From Triticum aestivum (Eukaryota > Streptophyta > Magnoliopsida > Poales > Poaceae): 64,000 bases of DNA. Location of the stretch: contig NC_057804.1 of assembly GCF_018294505.1 (NCBI RefSeq), positions 249,101,099-249,165,098 on the forward strand, written 5' to 3'. The position numbers were made by a program, and so were the translations under genes. The notes below the pieces were generated by a model that was not told where the DNA came from, did not search any database, and was given only the letters and a program-made list of their open reading frames with translations. The stretch's first letter is position 1. Each line of letters opens with the position of its first letter. Of this stretch, positions 32,355 through 43,470 are shown piece by piece.

Positions 32355-33841
32355 TAGCTGTTAATGTAAGTATAGTGATAGACAATGTTCAGCCCTTATA
32401 AGAGGACTGCAGAGCTAAACCTCTTCAAAAGCATTGGGTTGATTCTAAATTTATGTAAGAGTCCATACGGATCTTATAATGTACACCTAATGGACGATAA
32501 CGAGGCTAACATGTGCAGTGATGCTACATAATCAACCAGCTACGAAAGTAAGTATGGTCATACATGGCAGGAGGTACACACAAGAGCAATGCAGTGTGCA
32601 GTATAGTTGCAAGATTCTGTGGTCCCTTGAGAATGAATGTTCTTCTGCAAACAGTTTTCGTACAAGTGAGATGTTAAGGCCCATGTAGAAATATAGTTCA
32701 AATTGTGATGTGATATCATAGACAGTACCTTACGCTGCAGACAAGACCAATGTGTAACAAGATTATTCCAATCACTGGCTGATAAATGTAGCACCAGAGA
32801 ATTTACAAAAAATTTGTTTAGGGGCCTGCCATCGAAGTGCGCTTGCCTCAGGTAGGAACGATAATTCATCAATGAGTGCTTGAAAAGTGCAACCAACCCT
32901 TGCTCGTCTTGACAATCTAGTTTGTTCCTTGCTTATTTAAAAGAATGAAATCTTGTGTCTTCTGTCAGCAGAAACATATGCAGTAATTACCTTGAATAAC
33001 ATTAGTACATTACTTACGCATAAGTCACGGAGGAAGATTGGAAATTGTTCTTTGTCTGTGGTATAATCTGTCCATGAAGGAAAGTCATGCACAAAGTTCC
33101 TGACAACAATATAAGCTTCGTCATGTAAACTGCGAAGAAGTGAAACAGGAGTCCTATTTGTTGAGGTGGTGCTATGCCAACTGGGGTCTGCTGAGTTGGG
33201 ACATCATAGATGGCCAATGTAGTAGGCCTAGAGTCTGCTAGAGTTGTGGCCGTGTTTTCTGGGTCTGGTGATATTGGAGCTACACCTATTGGGCTATTTT
33301 ATTTATCAGGTGTCACTACCTTTTCCAAATACTTTGTTCATGCTCCTCCGCGATCAGCAATCTCCCTCTTCCTTTTGAACGTCTGATACACAAGAACAAC
33401 ATTTGAATGGATAAATAAGGTATGATGACAGATTATAGTAAAAAAAAGGTATGATGACAGATGGAATATGTACTGAACATGGATAGGCAGGGCGTATTCA
33501 CATACACAAAGTGTAAACTAAGCTAATGGCAGTGCAACAAAGTAGAAGCAATGCAAAACATCAGTTGAAAGATATGTGCGACCAATATAACCTTGGAAAG
33601 TTAGAGTAAGCACCTTGATGGGTGAATAAGATAGGGCACCTGCCTATGACTCCTCCACTAGGGAGCTACATTGACTTAGGTATCCCTCTAGCTCAGAATC
33701 ACTGTTAGGATCATATTCTGAGGATGAATCTGTAGGTGGAGAACCTTTGCAATGCATTGCATCCAGACTTGATTTCAGTCCCTTAATGCCAAGTTTCACA
33801 ACCATGGCATTGTTCTGCTTTATTCTTTTCATGCACGCAAG

Positions 33842-35591
33842 CTCATAATCATTTTGATGTTGTTCAGTATATGAGATTCATGAAACATAAAAAGTAGTCA
33901 CATTATCTATGGAATGCATTGTAATTCAACTTGAAGAATGTCTCCCTATAAACCCCTGAATATGCAAAGTTCACCCCCCAACCATGCTGACCAGACCACA
34001 CACAGAAATACAAAGCTCTTATGTCTTTATAACAAGCAGACACACATTTCAAAACTGAAGTAGGAACATTAGAATCATATCAAATTCATATTTGAACAAA
34101 TAAACTAAGGAATTATGAGTGGCACAATGTTTATCTTCAAGGGTGGACTAATGGTAGTGCGACACAGCGCAAGTAGGCAGATTGTATTCCATGTAAAAGA
34201 TCATAGTCTATGTAAAAAGGTGAAAATGGCACTTTCTTTCTATACAATGCAGTGTTCATTGCCCACACATGATGGAAGAGACCACACAGAGAAATACTAC
34301 TCACTCATGTTTGCGGTTCTAGTATTTTGAAACAGGGTGATTCACCCTAAAAGAATATTGACAACAAATATGAGAAGGCAATCATATATGTAGTGAATCA
34401 ATCATTACTTGTGAGCTTACTAGGACAAGTATGCAGAATTGTAACTGCAGTAAGAGACCATCCAAAATCTGAATCAAGAAGTTGGTCTAGCACTTATTGT
34501 TTGCAACTAATCATTGTGAAATTGGATATCATATCCAATGAGTAAGAAAGCCAAGTAAAATTGTCAATAAACCTGGCCTGCAGTAGTAATTTGGGTCAAT
34601 GTCACTATGACCAACAATCCAAAATGACTATTGTCTGTTCTTACGGCCAGAATTTTGAAACCCTATGAACTTTACAAGTACTAAAGATTACTGAAATACA
34701 TGTTAACCATTAAGTGTAGGTAGCACTCAGTACACAAAAAACCCTAATGACAGACCTGCCTAATGAGTAATGAATCAATTATAAAATGGTTGATGAGGAG
34801 TGGCTGCTGAGTGTTGAGGGCGTATCTCAGGATAAATCGGGTTGGCTTAGTGGCTACTACATGCCTGAGCCCTGAAAGGACTGGGAAGGTAGGCACGGCG
34901 GCACGCCTGGGCAGCGGTGCCATTGTTGGGCGAGTGACTCCTAACCTCCTGTAAGTCCGGCGTCTCCTCCTAGAGTCATGCCGTCCGGGGATGGCATGTC
35001 GCCGGCGAGGCAGGTGGCTGGGGGTGAGTAGAGACCGGAAGCACAACAGAACATAGGGGAATCAGGGCCTGGGCAGACTCAAAATCACAGGGTGGGCCGC
35101 GGCCCACTCTGGGCACCCTATAGATACACAGCCGAGCGGTGTACATGCATTTTTGAAACTAAATTAGGAACATTTAGCTGACCAATTAAACGACTCTGTT
35201 TTAATAATATCATATTCATATTTGACCAACTAAGCTTCTTTAGTTTGATGGGTGGAGTAGTGCTATTATGACATGAAGCACGTATGTTGATCATAAAAGG
35301 GGGAAACCCTAAGCATTTTTCGAAGAAAAGAGGGTTTGCCCTCCGATTTCTATTAAAGAAACCACCACGGAACCAACATGATCAATTCAATCCTAAGCAT
35401 GATCAATTAAACCCTATTATGACCGTGCCATGGCAGATTTAAAGCTGCAAACTGCAGAAATCCTATTTACCATCCATTGTTTGCTTCAAACTAAGAACTA
35501 AATTCTAAGAGCTGAAAAGAAAGTAGAGTAACCAAGTTACAATCTATTTTCTAGTTGAGATAAAAAAGTTGAGCAGAAATGAAGTACCACC
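33842..35591. other. Intron or spacer sequence
   Basis: No exon recognised. A phrase around 34960-35046 reads as arginine-rich on the minus strand, without supporting splice signals. A 12-bp phrase 'tttgaccaactaag' near 35220 resembles 'tttgaacaaataaactaagg' near 34092, with similar flanks ('cagattgtattccatg', 'gggtggactaatggtagtgcgac' near 34141 against 'gggtggagtagtgctattatgac' near 35251). This points to an older duplication about 1.1 kb apart. Confidence 0.4.
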
Positions 35592-36003
35592 TCTCTTGCG
35601 GCGCCGTCTAGGCATCGGGGGAGCGATGGTTGTCGGTGGCGTTGAAGCAGACCTGCGACGGTAGACGGGTGCATTGGGGGATTAGTCCCATTGCGGTGGA
35701 CGAGAAGGTCGTGTGAGCGGCCCCGACGAAGAGGACAACGGCACTGATGAAGCCAGAGGACACGATGCAAGGCTCCTGGTCTGTTGCCATGGATGAGAAA
35801 CTTCCATCTCTAGAAGTGGACGACGTGGTCTTCGTAGGAGCTCCGGCATGGTGGAGGACGGTGGCGATAGATGGGGTGGAGGACAGCGTCGATGGATGGG
35901 GTGGCGGATGGAGGAGGCTAGTGTGTGGATGGTGTTCTAGCATGGACGGTGTATGAATGGGAAAATGGAGGGAGAGGTACGGGGAACCATGTTTTTGGGA
36001 CAC
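35592..36003 (-). pseudogene. First-exon relic of a transposase-associated gene
   Basis: On the minus strand, GC-rich, serine/proline-rich coding-like sequence ends in MPRRRRKR immediately before a GTGGTA donor (exon end near 35591). The basic cluster looks like a nuclear localisation signal. The first exons ending near 41011 (MPKRRPKL) and 39272 (QPRRLKL) have the same design. Three frames are partly open, so the true start is unclear. It may be the first exon of the gene at 30959-33841. Confidence 0.4.
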
Positions 36004-36565
36004 GTCTGTCTGAAATATGGGAAAGTTATGAAGTTAGCCCCCGTTTAAAATTTGGACGTCACATCGGTTGGGGATAGGACGGTAATCTCGCATCTCCCCA
36101 ATATTTGCCCAGAGTGATTTCGGGCGAGGAGAGGGTGTTTTGGCGCCCACAATCGGCGGCCACGGTGTATGGACGGGGCTGACAGGTAGGGTGGTTGTGT
36201 CATGTCTGAGTGAAGTTACGAACCTGCCCCTATTGAAAATATTTGCCTACATCGATTTCGGCCGAGTCGAATTTGTTTTGCCGCCCACCATGTATGAATG
36301 GGGAAATGGAGGGAGAGACAGACTCTTTCGGACGAGCTTGAATCAAATGTGATTTTCCGCCAATGTTTGGCGCACACCTGTCGGAATGGGCTCAGAGATG
36401 GTCGTGTGACGTCTAGTTGAAGTTACTAACCTACCCCTATTGAGAGCAGTGGAAATCGGGCCGATGGAATGTCCGTGTAAGGGGTAGACTGTAATTTCCA
36501 TCTCCCAAACACTAGCTTCGGGCAGCCGACATGGGAGTGGACATTTTGCCGCTTCTTTTGAATTT
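35940..36565. repeat. Degenerate ~200-bp tandem repeat
   Basis: Three copies of a phrase like GAAGTTAC[GT]AACCT[GA]CCCCTATTGA start at about 36023 (weak), 36212 and 36419. GGGAAAATGGAGGGAGAG at 35958 recurs as GGGAAATGGAGGGAGAGAC at 36300. The period is about 190-210 bp. It lies upstream of the minus-strand first exon, a position typical of subterminal repeats of DNA transposons. Confidence 0.6.
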
Positions 36566-37286
36566 TGGGACAAGAAGCATCCACGTTTACCCTGGCAACT
36601 AAATTTGAATCCATTATGTATTCCTATACGAATCTTTATAAATCATTCTATGCGTTTTTATATATCTTCAAAAGAACGACAAAGATGTATTCCACTGTCA
36701 TATATGAATATGATTTACAAATGTCGATACTCGTATTCAGAAGCTTGAATCCAGTTTAAGGTGTATTCGAATATTTGAAACCACTTTATGTCCATCTCAA
36801 GTGTCACACGCAGCATAATGTGTACTCCCATTTAGATATAGAAACAAGCGATGTTTCAAGATTAAAAATACCGAGTCCATCAACCAATAATGTACAAAAC
36901 TAATAGATATATAAACATTTATAGAGTATATGGATCAATAATATCAACTAACATACATAAGCCGGGTTGCTGTACTTTTTTGCTAGAAGAGCATCCTTTT
37001 TTTAGCGAAGCTAGTACAACATCTTGGCCCTTTCAGATGCGTGCCACTCAAGGACCATTTATACTACTATTATTGTTGAATGCACATTCAGCCCGATTGG
37101 CATATTTGTAGGTTTGGCACAATAATCAAAATGAAATGTCTTAGAGTCTTATCAATTAATACAGACTTGTGCTCAAAAAAATTACAACCCAAAAAAACAA
37201 AAAAATTACATGATCTCTAAACCAAATGGTTTGATCAATTACATAAACAAACAACACAAAGGTTATTCAACGATGAAAAGAACATT
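36566..37286. other. AT-rich spacer, nothing recognised
   Basis: Short plus-strand open frames here lack any recognisable motif or codon character and are probably chance. No repeat or gene assigned. Confidence 0.4.
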
Positions 37287-37608
37287 TCACCTATGATTTA
37301 CCAAGTGGGAATTTAATTTCCTTTTTTCCTTCAGGACCTTAACAATGCGGTCAGTCTCAGCTTGCTTCGTTTTGAAATCCACCAAATATTTAATGGTCAT
37401 CTTGAGTACTGCTTGTGATTGCGTTGTTTGCTTCCTCAACATGTCAACTTCATCTCTAAGTGCAGAAGCAGAATCTCTTTCTACCAATAGTGTAGCCTCT
37501 AGAGCATTAGTAGCTGGCAATTCATGATGCACGATTTGGCCGGTGGAACTACTGTGGGATGATAAACATCCATGGGGAACTCGCTCTTTGATCTTGGGCT
37601 AACATGTT

Positions 37609-38173
37609 TTGCCATTAAAGTTCCGATTGGATTCCGAAATGTTGAAGTTAGCAAAACATCTCAACTGGGAGTTATAACAGCAAACCAGTTAAACAAACAA
37701 GGAATTAAAGAGTTTCAATTGGATGCTGCAAAGTAGTTATTAACATCATTGGAACCGGTTGTAGCAGTAAGGAAGTTAAACAAACAAGTTTTGCAAAAGG
37801 TACCTGTGGCATTGGAGTTTCTCTTGGATCCCAAAAAGTTGAGTAGCCAGTAACATGATTAGAGCAATCGGTTTCAGCAGCAAAGCAGTTAAACAAACAA
37901 GTTTTGTAAAAGGAACCTGTTTTTGCATTGGAGTTTCTCTTGGATCCTAAAAAGTTGAGTAGGTAACTTGAATAGAGCAACACGTTATAGCAGCAAACCT
38001 GTTACACAAATATATTTTTGAAAATATACCTGCTGTGCAATTGGACTTCCAATTGGATCCTGAAAACTTGAAGTTGGTAAGATGATTACAAAAACAAGTT
38101 ACAATAGCAAAGCAGGTAAACGAGGAAGTTTCTGAAAACATACCTATTGTGCCAACCGAGTTTCAGTTGGATC
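37609..38173 (-). repeat. ~113-bp tandem repeat carrying one micro-exon per unit
   Basis: Six units. Exon-like segments start (minus strand) at 38173, 38059, 37946, 37830, 37725 and 37633, spacings 114, 113, 116, 105 and 92. Four have bounded lengths of 30, 30, 30 and 27 nt, all multiples of three. The first three have TTGCAG, TTTCAG and TTTTAG acceptors, and the first four have GT donors. They encode DPTETRLAQ-stop, DPIGSPIAQQ, DPRETPMQKQ and DPRETPMPQ. The inner two units have lost the donor or acceptor. The intron parts also repeat (GCAGCAAA...AAACAAACAAGTTTTG). Confidence 0.75.
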
Positions 38174-38237
38174 CTGCAAACTTGAATGTTAGCAATCATA
38201 AATAAAGTGTTGCAAGAGCCATAAGAAACTAACATCA

Positions 38238-38330
38238 AAGTAGTAAAACTAACCAGTTTTGTCAACGTATTTAGTTACACATGAACTAGTAAAACTAACA
38301 AGTTCTTGGCAACGTATTAAAGTAACAAGT
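38238..38330. repeat. ~47-bp tandem duplication
   Basis: AGTAAAACTAACCAGTTTTG...CAACGTATTTAGTTAC is followed by AGTAAAACTAACAAGTTCTTGG...CAACGTATTAAAGTAAC. It lies next to the micro-exon array. Confidence 0.65.
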
Positions 38331-38381
38331 CAGTACCATTTACCATCTGTAAATTTCTTTGATGTAAGCAAAATGATTCCA

Positions 38382-38408
<27 letters not shown>
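38382..38408. repeat. (AC)n microsatellite
   Basis: About 13 perfect AC units followed by ATATATA. Confidence 0.9.
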
Positions 38409-38414
<6 letters not shown>

Positions 38415-39566
38415 ACTTAAAAAGACGGTGTCCCTCATATAAACCTGACAGTTGTCTATCTATGAACATGCAAACATGACTAGTGCTACAAGTGATAATA
38501 GCAAACCATTTAAACAAATAGGGTATCAGAACGTAAATTACATGTGAATTCTACTGCACCCTAGAAGTACATATAACCAGCTATCTACATGCTTAAGTAG
38601 CTATTTAAGTTCTGGCAAACAGGTAATTCTTAACAGTAAGTATAAAAAACATAGATAGGCGCGGTCTATAATAGGATTAACAGGCCATGGCATTATGTAA
38701 TCAGTAGCAAACTAAATTAAGCCAAGCAACATAATTGAACAATTTTGCAATAAGTGGCTAACTAAAATTCTGAGAAGCAGGTAACTGAACTTACGCTAGC
38801 TCTTTGTACAGGCACACTGCAAGTTCTTTTTCATTCACAAGGTTCTATGAAGCAGTCCATGGCATCAATTGCTTGGATACGCAGTCCCAATACTTCTTTC
38901 TTCCCACACTGCATTGATAAGTCAAATGGTTAATCTAATAAGATGGAGCGTCCTTGATATGATATATGAGGACGGTTGTCAGACTAGTTGTAGCCACACA
39001 CATCACACTGGATTTTACTGTATATTTCATGCGATTACATTTGGCATATCGAGATCTAAGAAATCCAATAGGATGAAAAGACTGGCAGCCTTCACATTAT
39101 TGGCGAACTCAATTCATACAAATAGGCAATTCAACCATCCTATGGGTAAATCAAAAGCGCCACTAGAATATTTGTCACTACCCCAATCATACACGCAAAA
39201 ATGGGCGATGCCACCATAGGGGCTGGTATGCGAGGCCGCCTCGGGTGGCTAGAAAGTGTGCACCTAGTTTGAGTCGTCTGGGTTGGCCTAGGATAGTTTT
39301 GTTCGTCCCAATGCACGAGCAGGCAATGTAAAAAATGAAGAAAAATGTTTCAATTTGGATGCGCCAATAACGTAAGTGCAAGACAAGCCCTATAGCAGTC
39401 TCATGGCCCAAACGAGCGCCTCCCATATCGATGGACAGCAGGAAAAATCCCAATTCGTTCGCTCCAACCTCTAGTCTTGTTTTCTCCTAACCTAGCCGCC
39501 CCTGGACAGACCGACACAACACTTCCTCTCACCCTCGTTGGATGCTGGTCGCCGGGCTTCAAGCGA

Positions 39567-40068
39567 ATGGAAGGACAAGAAGATGAAGATCCAAACCTGG
39601 GTGTAGCCTGCTCGGGAGGCAGCGGCGGCAGCACGGCCATGGCACCGAGCTTGCACAAATGGACAGTCGTAGCTTGCAAGAGCAGCATGCGCAACGAGAA
39701 GGTACATCAAATCCCTGATTATATCTAATTCAACTGTTAAATTTCTGGCCAATAATTAAACCTCACGATGTTGTCAAACTTCTTGTATGTAGGGAATCTA
39801 TGAGAAAATGAAACCAATTTCTGCTTATTTTATAACTCCCCCAATCCTAAATATGATGTATCTAATCAAGTTTCCGGTGCAAACATACAAGCTCATGCTG
39901 TTCTTGAGCCTGAAGTGTCTACTGAACAAACTACTAATGAAGGATTTGATGCAAACATTTTACATGCTCCTGGTGGTGAACACAAAATGTCTAATGAGGG
40001 ATCTAATACAAGCATTATGCAAGATCCCATTAAAGGATTTAGTGTCTAATGATGATCTGCTATGTTGA
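39567..40068 (+). CDS. Two-exon hypothetical ORF, possibly zinc-finger/transposon related
   Basis: Exon 1 (39567-39701) starts MEGQEDEDPNLG, is GC-rich and ends MRNEK at a GTACAT donor. Exon 2 (39793-40068) follows a TATGTAG acceptor in phase 0 and stays open for 92 codons to TGA, starting GIYEKMKPISAYF. A second frame in exon 2 is also open for about 80 codons and is more hydrophilic (TEQTTNEGFDANILHAPGGE), so one of the two may be the ancestral frame after an indel. MKPISAYF recalls the start of TTF-type zinc-finger/hAT proteins, a weak hint only. The exon 1 start overlaps, head to head, the first exon of the minus-strand relic ending at 39272. Unknown function. Confidence 0.35.
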
Positions 40069-40605
40069 TAGAGACATAGAGATTTGCAGGCATTGATGAC
40101 AAGAAAATTATAGTACATTTTCATGGGTTGAGGAAATGTCAGGGCCATCTGCCAAAAAGTCCCCGTATCATGACAACGTAACATAAATACTTTTCTAATC
40201 TATTGTTTGAAACTATTGGCATACTTGTGTGGGATAGATATACTGATATGCAGTTTCCGCACTAGTTATAGGTGCAATTACACTTTGATATTTTCAGCCA
40301 GAGAACGAATAATTCAAGCAGGTACAAACCATGTTAGTAGTCCTTGTACACCATGTTGCATTTTGTGTTCTTTGATTCCCACATCATTTAGTATTTTATA
40401 ATGTTGATCTAATTTGGATCATAAGCTGGTTTTCAAAGTGCATGTAGCTTCACATTTCTCAAGTTATCTTGATTTCCGGAGTGCAAGTGCCTTCGTAATT
40501 TTTAAGTTAAATTTTTGCCCCTAGTAACTTGAATTCGTGGATCCACCACTTCACACAAATCATACACGCAGGCCAGTACAAATTAAATGAAATGCAGGGA
40601 CTTAT
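40069..40605. other. Spacer, nothing recognised
   Basis: AT-rich; no supported exon or repeat. Confidence 0.4.
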
Positions 40606-41402
40606 GCTAGCTCGTTGTACAGGCTCACTGTAGCTCTACTTGCACTTGGGATGTTCCATGTACAAGTCCATGTTACCACTTCCTTGGATGTGCAGGCCTT
40701 GTGCTCCTTGCATCCCCCTCTGCATTTTTGACACAGTGAATGGTTTATCAAATAGGAGGAATCGACCTTGTTGTTGTACCGGCGGACAGGTACTTACAAG
40801 GTTATACCGGTGTGCAGGATGTGTACCAGATCCCGTAGCACCGTCATGCTTTGCTAAAAATGGTTTTGCTTGTTTCAGATGATATCTCCAGAAGAAATAA
40901 GAGTTAAAGTCAGAGTTGCATAGGCATGTAAGCCAAGAGTTAAAGTCAGAGTGAAAGTATATCCAAACATCATCAGAATAGTGAACGAGGGAGTGATATG
41001 TGGATACCTAGTTTGGGCCGACGTTTGGGCATGCTCGCCTAGCTAGAGTGCGGGTCACTTCAGAGCCCGGGTGATGCGCTGGCGTTGGCTGGCCGTGCAC
41101 GGATGCAGATCTTGAGTGGCAGCGGAGCGCTATGATGCGGTGGACAAGACCATTGGTGAATCCCCAACGGACTCGGGTGGCGGAGGTGCGATGATGTGCT
41201 CGATGAAGTAGCCCCAGTGAGGTGGGAGACGGCATTGGTGAAGCGCACCTGATGTAGTGGAAGTCGATGTCTGTGAGGCACGTCGGTTGCGGCGGCCAAC
41301 GTTGTCGGTGGACCACCCGGTGCGGTGGACAAGGGCGTAGATGAGGTAGCTCCGATGGGGTGGTGAAGCGCGACTGTCGTCTTCATCATCGTCGTCCGGC
41401 AC
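40606..41402 (-). pseudogene. Third transposase-associated gene relic (5' exons only)
   Basis: The minus-strand first exon starts near 41402 or 41388. Two frames are open: an acidic start MPDDDDEDDSR, and a longer serine/threonine/histidine-rich one that runs to MPKRRPKL at the GTATCC donor near 41010 after two stops (TGA, TAG). The second exon, 40719-40606, is 114 nt, follows ATGCAG and ends GCTAGC at a mutated donor (ATAAGT). It aligns base for base in length with 38908-38795, sharing the ends PVQRAS. Downstream exons are absent, so this is a truncated paralogue. Confidence 0.5.
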
Positions 41403-41529
41403 AGAGGTGTGGAAAGAGACGAGATGAGGGGCGATTTGAAATTTGCTTGGGTTGGTGGAGAATTAGGGATTTGAGTGCTCTGGGCATGGAAGAGGACAGT
41501 GGGGAAGGGAGATTTTGCAGGTCTGGAAT

Positions 41530-42118
41530 TGGGGCCGCCAAATATTTCAATCTGAGGAGTTATTCGAATTAGAGTGTGTGTCACATAGCGATCTCCACTT
41601 CTGACATGGATTTCACATTTCACAGTATCCATGCTACTTTTTTAATACAAATTCATATGTATATGATTAACAGCATGGTAGTGAGAAAACTTTGGATGGA
41701 TTCAAACATATGACATAGAAAATAGCACCACAATGGAGTTAGTGTCAACTTTTCCAAACCTAGTATGGCACGAATTCGAAATAATTACGGAAGCCATGTG
41801 CATGGTCCTCAATTCAAATCTTGCAATGTACACTAAATTGAAATGTCGATATTAAGTCTCGTACTATCTACATTCAAATGTTGTTTTTAGCCCCACCCCC
41901 CGGGACACACGCTACATACTTCCTGTATCAATCAATCTTCCTTTACTAACCACCTTAGGAAGCTATCGGTTTCCGACACACGTTCATTCTTTCTCCCCAT
42001 GTTTCGGTCTCTAACTCTCTCAACTACTCAACCCCCTTTTTCCAGTCGGTTACCAAATGTATCTACCTCACACACCCGCCATTGCACTCCATGCCGAGCT
42101 CTCTCTCTCTCTCTCTCT

Positions 42119-42158
<40 letters not shown>

Positions 42159-43470
42159 CCCACCCTCTCTCGCTAGATACATGCATTGCCTATCTAGGTC
42201 ACTCTCTCTAGACTGTCTTGCTCTTTCTTTTGCACGATGGGCCAGACTCGCTCAATCTCGCTCTCTTTATCTAAGTCTTAATTAACCTCGCTTTCTTTCA
42301 CACACAAAGGATATATCTCCTGTTCGGGCCTCGATCGACACACTCTATACTTTCTCGGACACAAACGATATATCTCCATGTTTGAGCCACATTCGACATA
42401 TTCATATTGTATACTCTCTCATGCACACTGTCTATCTAGGTAACTCTCTCCAACCCGTCTCACCCCTTCGATCGCACGATGACACACACGTGCTCAATCT
42501 CTCTGCCTTTATATATGTAATCGATTGACTTTGCTTCCTCCCACACACAAAATATATCTACATGTCTGTGACTAGATCATCTCTCAAGATCTATCTTACA
42601 CCCGTCACCCTTCCCAAAAGCTCAATCGGACAATATCTCTCCAGAGCATATATTTTCAACGAATGCCGGACCACACTCACTTTGTCTCTCTATCTATCTA
42701 TGTCTCGGTTGACCTCGCTTTCTCACGCCGTATTTTCCACAAATTTAAGCTATCTATCCATCCCTCGCAGAGTTGGAGCTATTTACATTGCGAGTGGGAC
42801 TCCAACCTTGGATTAATTTGTCAAGGCATTTATTCCGGTGGGTTTAGATTATACTTTCGTAGCATTTGGCCTACAACTACTCCAAACACCGTTGCCACCC
42901 CCGCACCTCCCCTAATTGATTTCCCTCTGCCTCAGTCATCGCTCTCTCACACTCCTTTCTCATTTCCAACATCGCACCATGGTATTTTTGCAAAAAACTC
43001 TATTGTTCTCTTTAATTATTACAAATAATCTACAAAATTACACACCGATAGTCCACCTATAATTGAACAAATTTCGACACACAAATTAAAGTGCTACAAA
43101 CTACACGCCGAGTGGCCCACCTATCATGGAACAAATTTTGACCCATATATAAATTCAAATTTAAAAAGGACGAGGATCGAACATGAGACCAGGGCCTTCA
43201 AGCCACACGTCAATAGGCAACATAGTACAACAACGTTTGTTGTACCCCCCTTTGTTGACATAATGTTGTTATATTACCATATCCTATTTAATGGATAACA
43301 TGTTTTAGTATTATTTTTAGTACATAAGTGGGACCGACTCATTAGCACATACTATTCGCCTTCACTTACTGGTGGGTTCCATGTCTGCTCTCTCCTCCCC
43401 TTCTACGTTTAGACAAACGGGAAAACACGAAGAACTCGCGGGCGATGCTGCCGTTGACCATATCTAGATT
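41530..43470. repeat. Duplicated ~2-kb segment, copy A
   Basis: The left part (41530-41895: GGCCGCCAAATATTTC, CACATTTCACAGTATCC, GTGAGAAAACTTTG, GGATATTAAGTCT-like, CATTCAAATGTTGT) and the right part (43280-43470: CACTTACTGGTGGGTTCCATGTCTG) match copy B at 45670-46480 and 47860-47960 in the same order. The interiors differ: copy A holds a pyrimidine-rich low-complexity region. Each copy lies upstream of a minus-strand relic start. Confidence 0.7.
42097..42155. repeat. (CT)n microsatellite within a pyrimidine-rich tract
   Basis: Nearly 60 bp of CT with two CCCT interruptions. The surrounding 42000-42960 is rich in CTCTC and holds a loose ~120-bp repeat with ACGATATATCTCCATGT and AAAATATATCTACATGT phrases. 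Confidence 0.9.

Larger units (their letters stand above)
30959..33841 (-). pseudogene. En/Spm (CACTA)-type plant transposase-associated gene, decayed
   Basis: Minus-strand exons with readable splice sites: 33841-33614 (acidic STDSSSEYDPNSDSE-like stretch, GTGCTT donor), 33382-33018 (CAG acceptor; VPTQQTPVGIAPP then AYIVVRNFVHDFPSWTDYTT and KEQFPIFLRDLC; GTAAGT donor), 32916-32729 (LRQAHFDGRPLNKFF and SDWNNLVTHWS; GTACTG donor), about 32645-32590 (GTTESCNYTAH) and 31358-30959 (TTTCAG acceptor; helical ENTNENLIAKQLHLEAM; ends TGA). The order of an H-F-D-G-x-P-L block, W-x-x-L-V-x-x-W and a coiled-coil end fits the Ptta/En/Spm plant transposase family as I know it. At least three stops and two frameshifts disable it. 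Confidence 0.6.
37287..39272 (-). pseudogene. Second transposase-associated gene relic with a micro-exon array
   Basis: Minus strand. A first-exon end at about 39272 (QPRRLKL then GTGCAC donor), a 114-nt exon at 38908-38795 (ATGCAG acceptor, GTAAGT donor, with one TGA), and an array of 27-30 nt exon-like segments between 38173 and 37620. The last exon reads from the innermost repeat (NPIGTLMAKHVSPR) into a helical tail (SALRDEVDMLRKQTTQSQ) ending at TGA 37287. A one-base frameshift near 37540 separates the two parts. The coiled-coil end is of the kind seen in En/Spm-type proteins, but I cannot identify the family surely. Decay: at least two stops, lost splice sites in three array units and the frameshift. 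Confidence 0.5.

Noticed and set aside
37609..38173. Regular direct repeats resembling a CRISPR array
   Set aside because: Units of ~113 bp contain splice-like sites and decay gradually; plant nuclear context; no spacer/repeat structure.
41060..41632. 190-codon minus-strand ORF as an independent gene
   Set aside because: It runs from AT-rich upstream sequence into the first exon of the relic gene; only the part after about 41402 is likely to have been coding.
42082..42285. Serine/leucine repeat ORF
   Set aside because: Product of the (CT)n microsatellite.
43140..43210. Phrase GAGGATCGAACATGAGACC suggesting a reverse tRNA gene
   Set aside because: Only the T-loop-like word matches; the rest does not fold as a tRNA.
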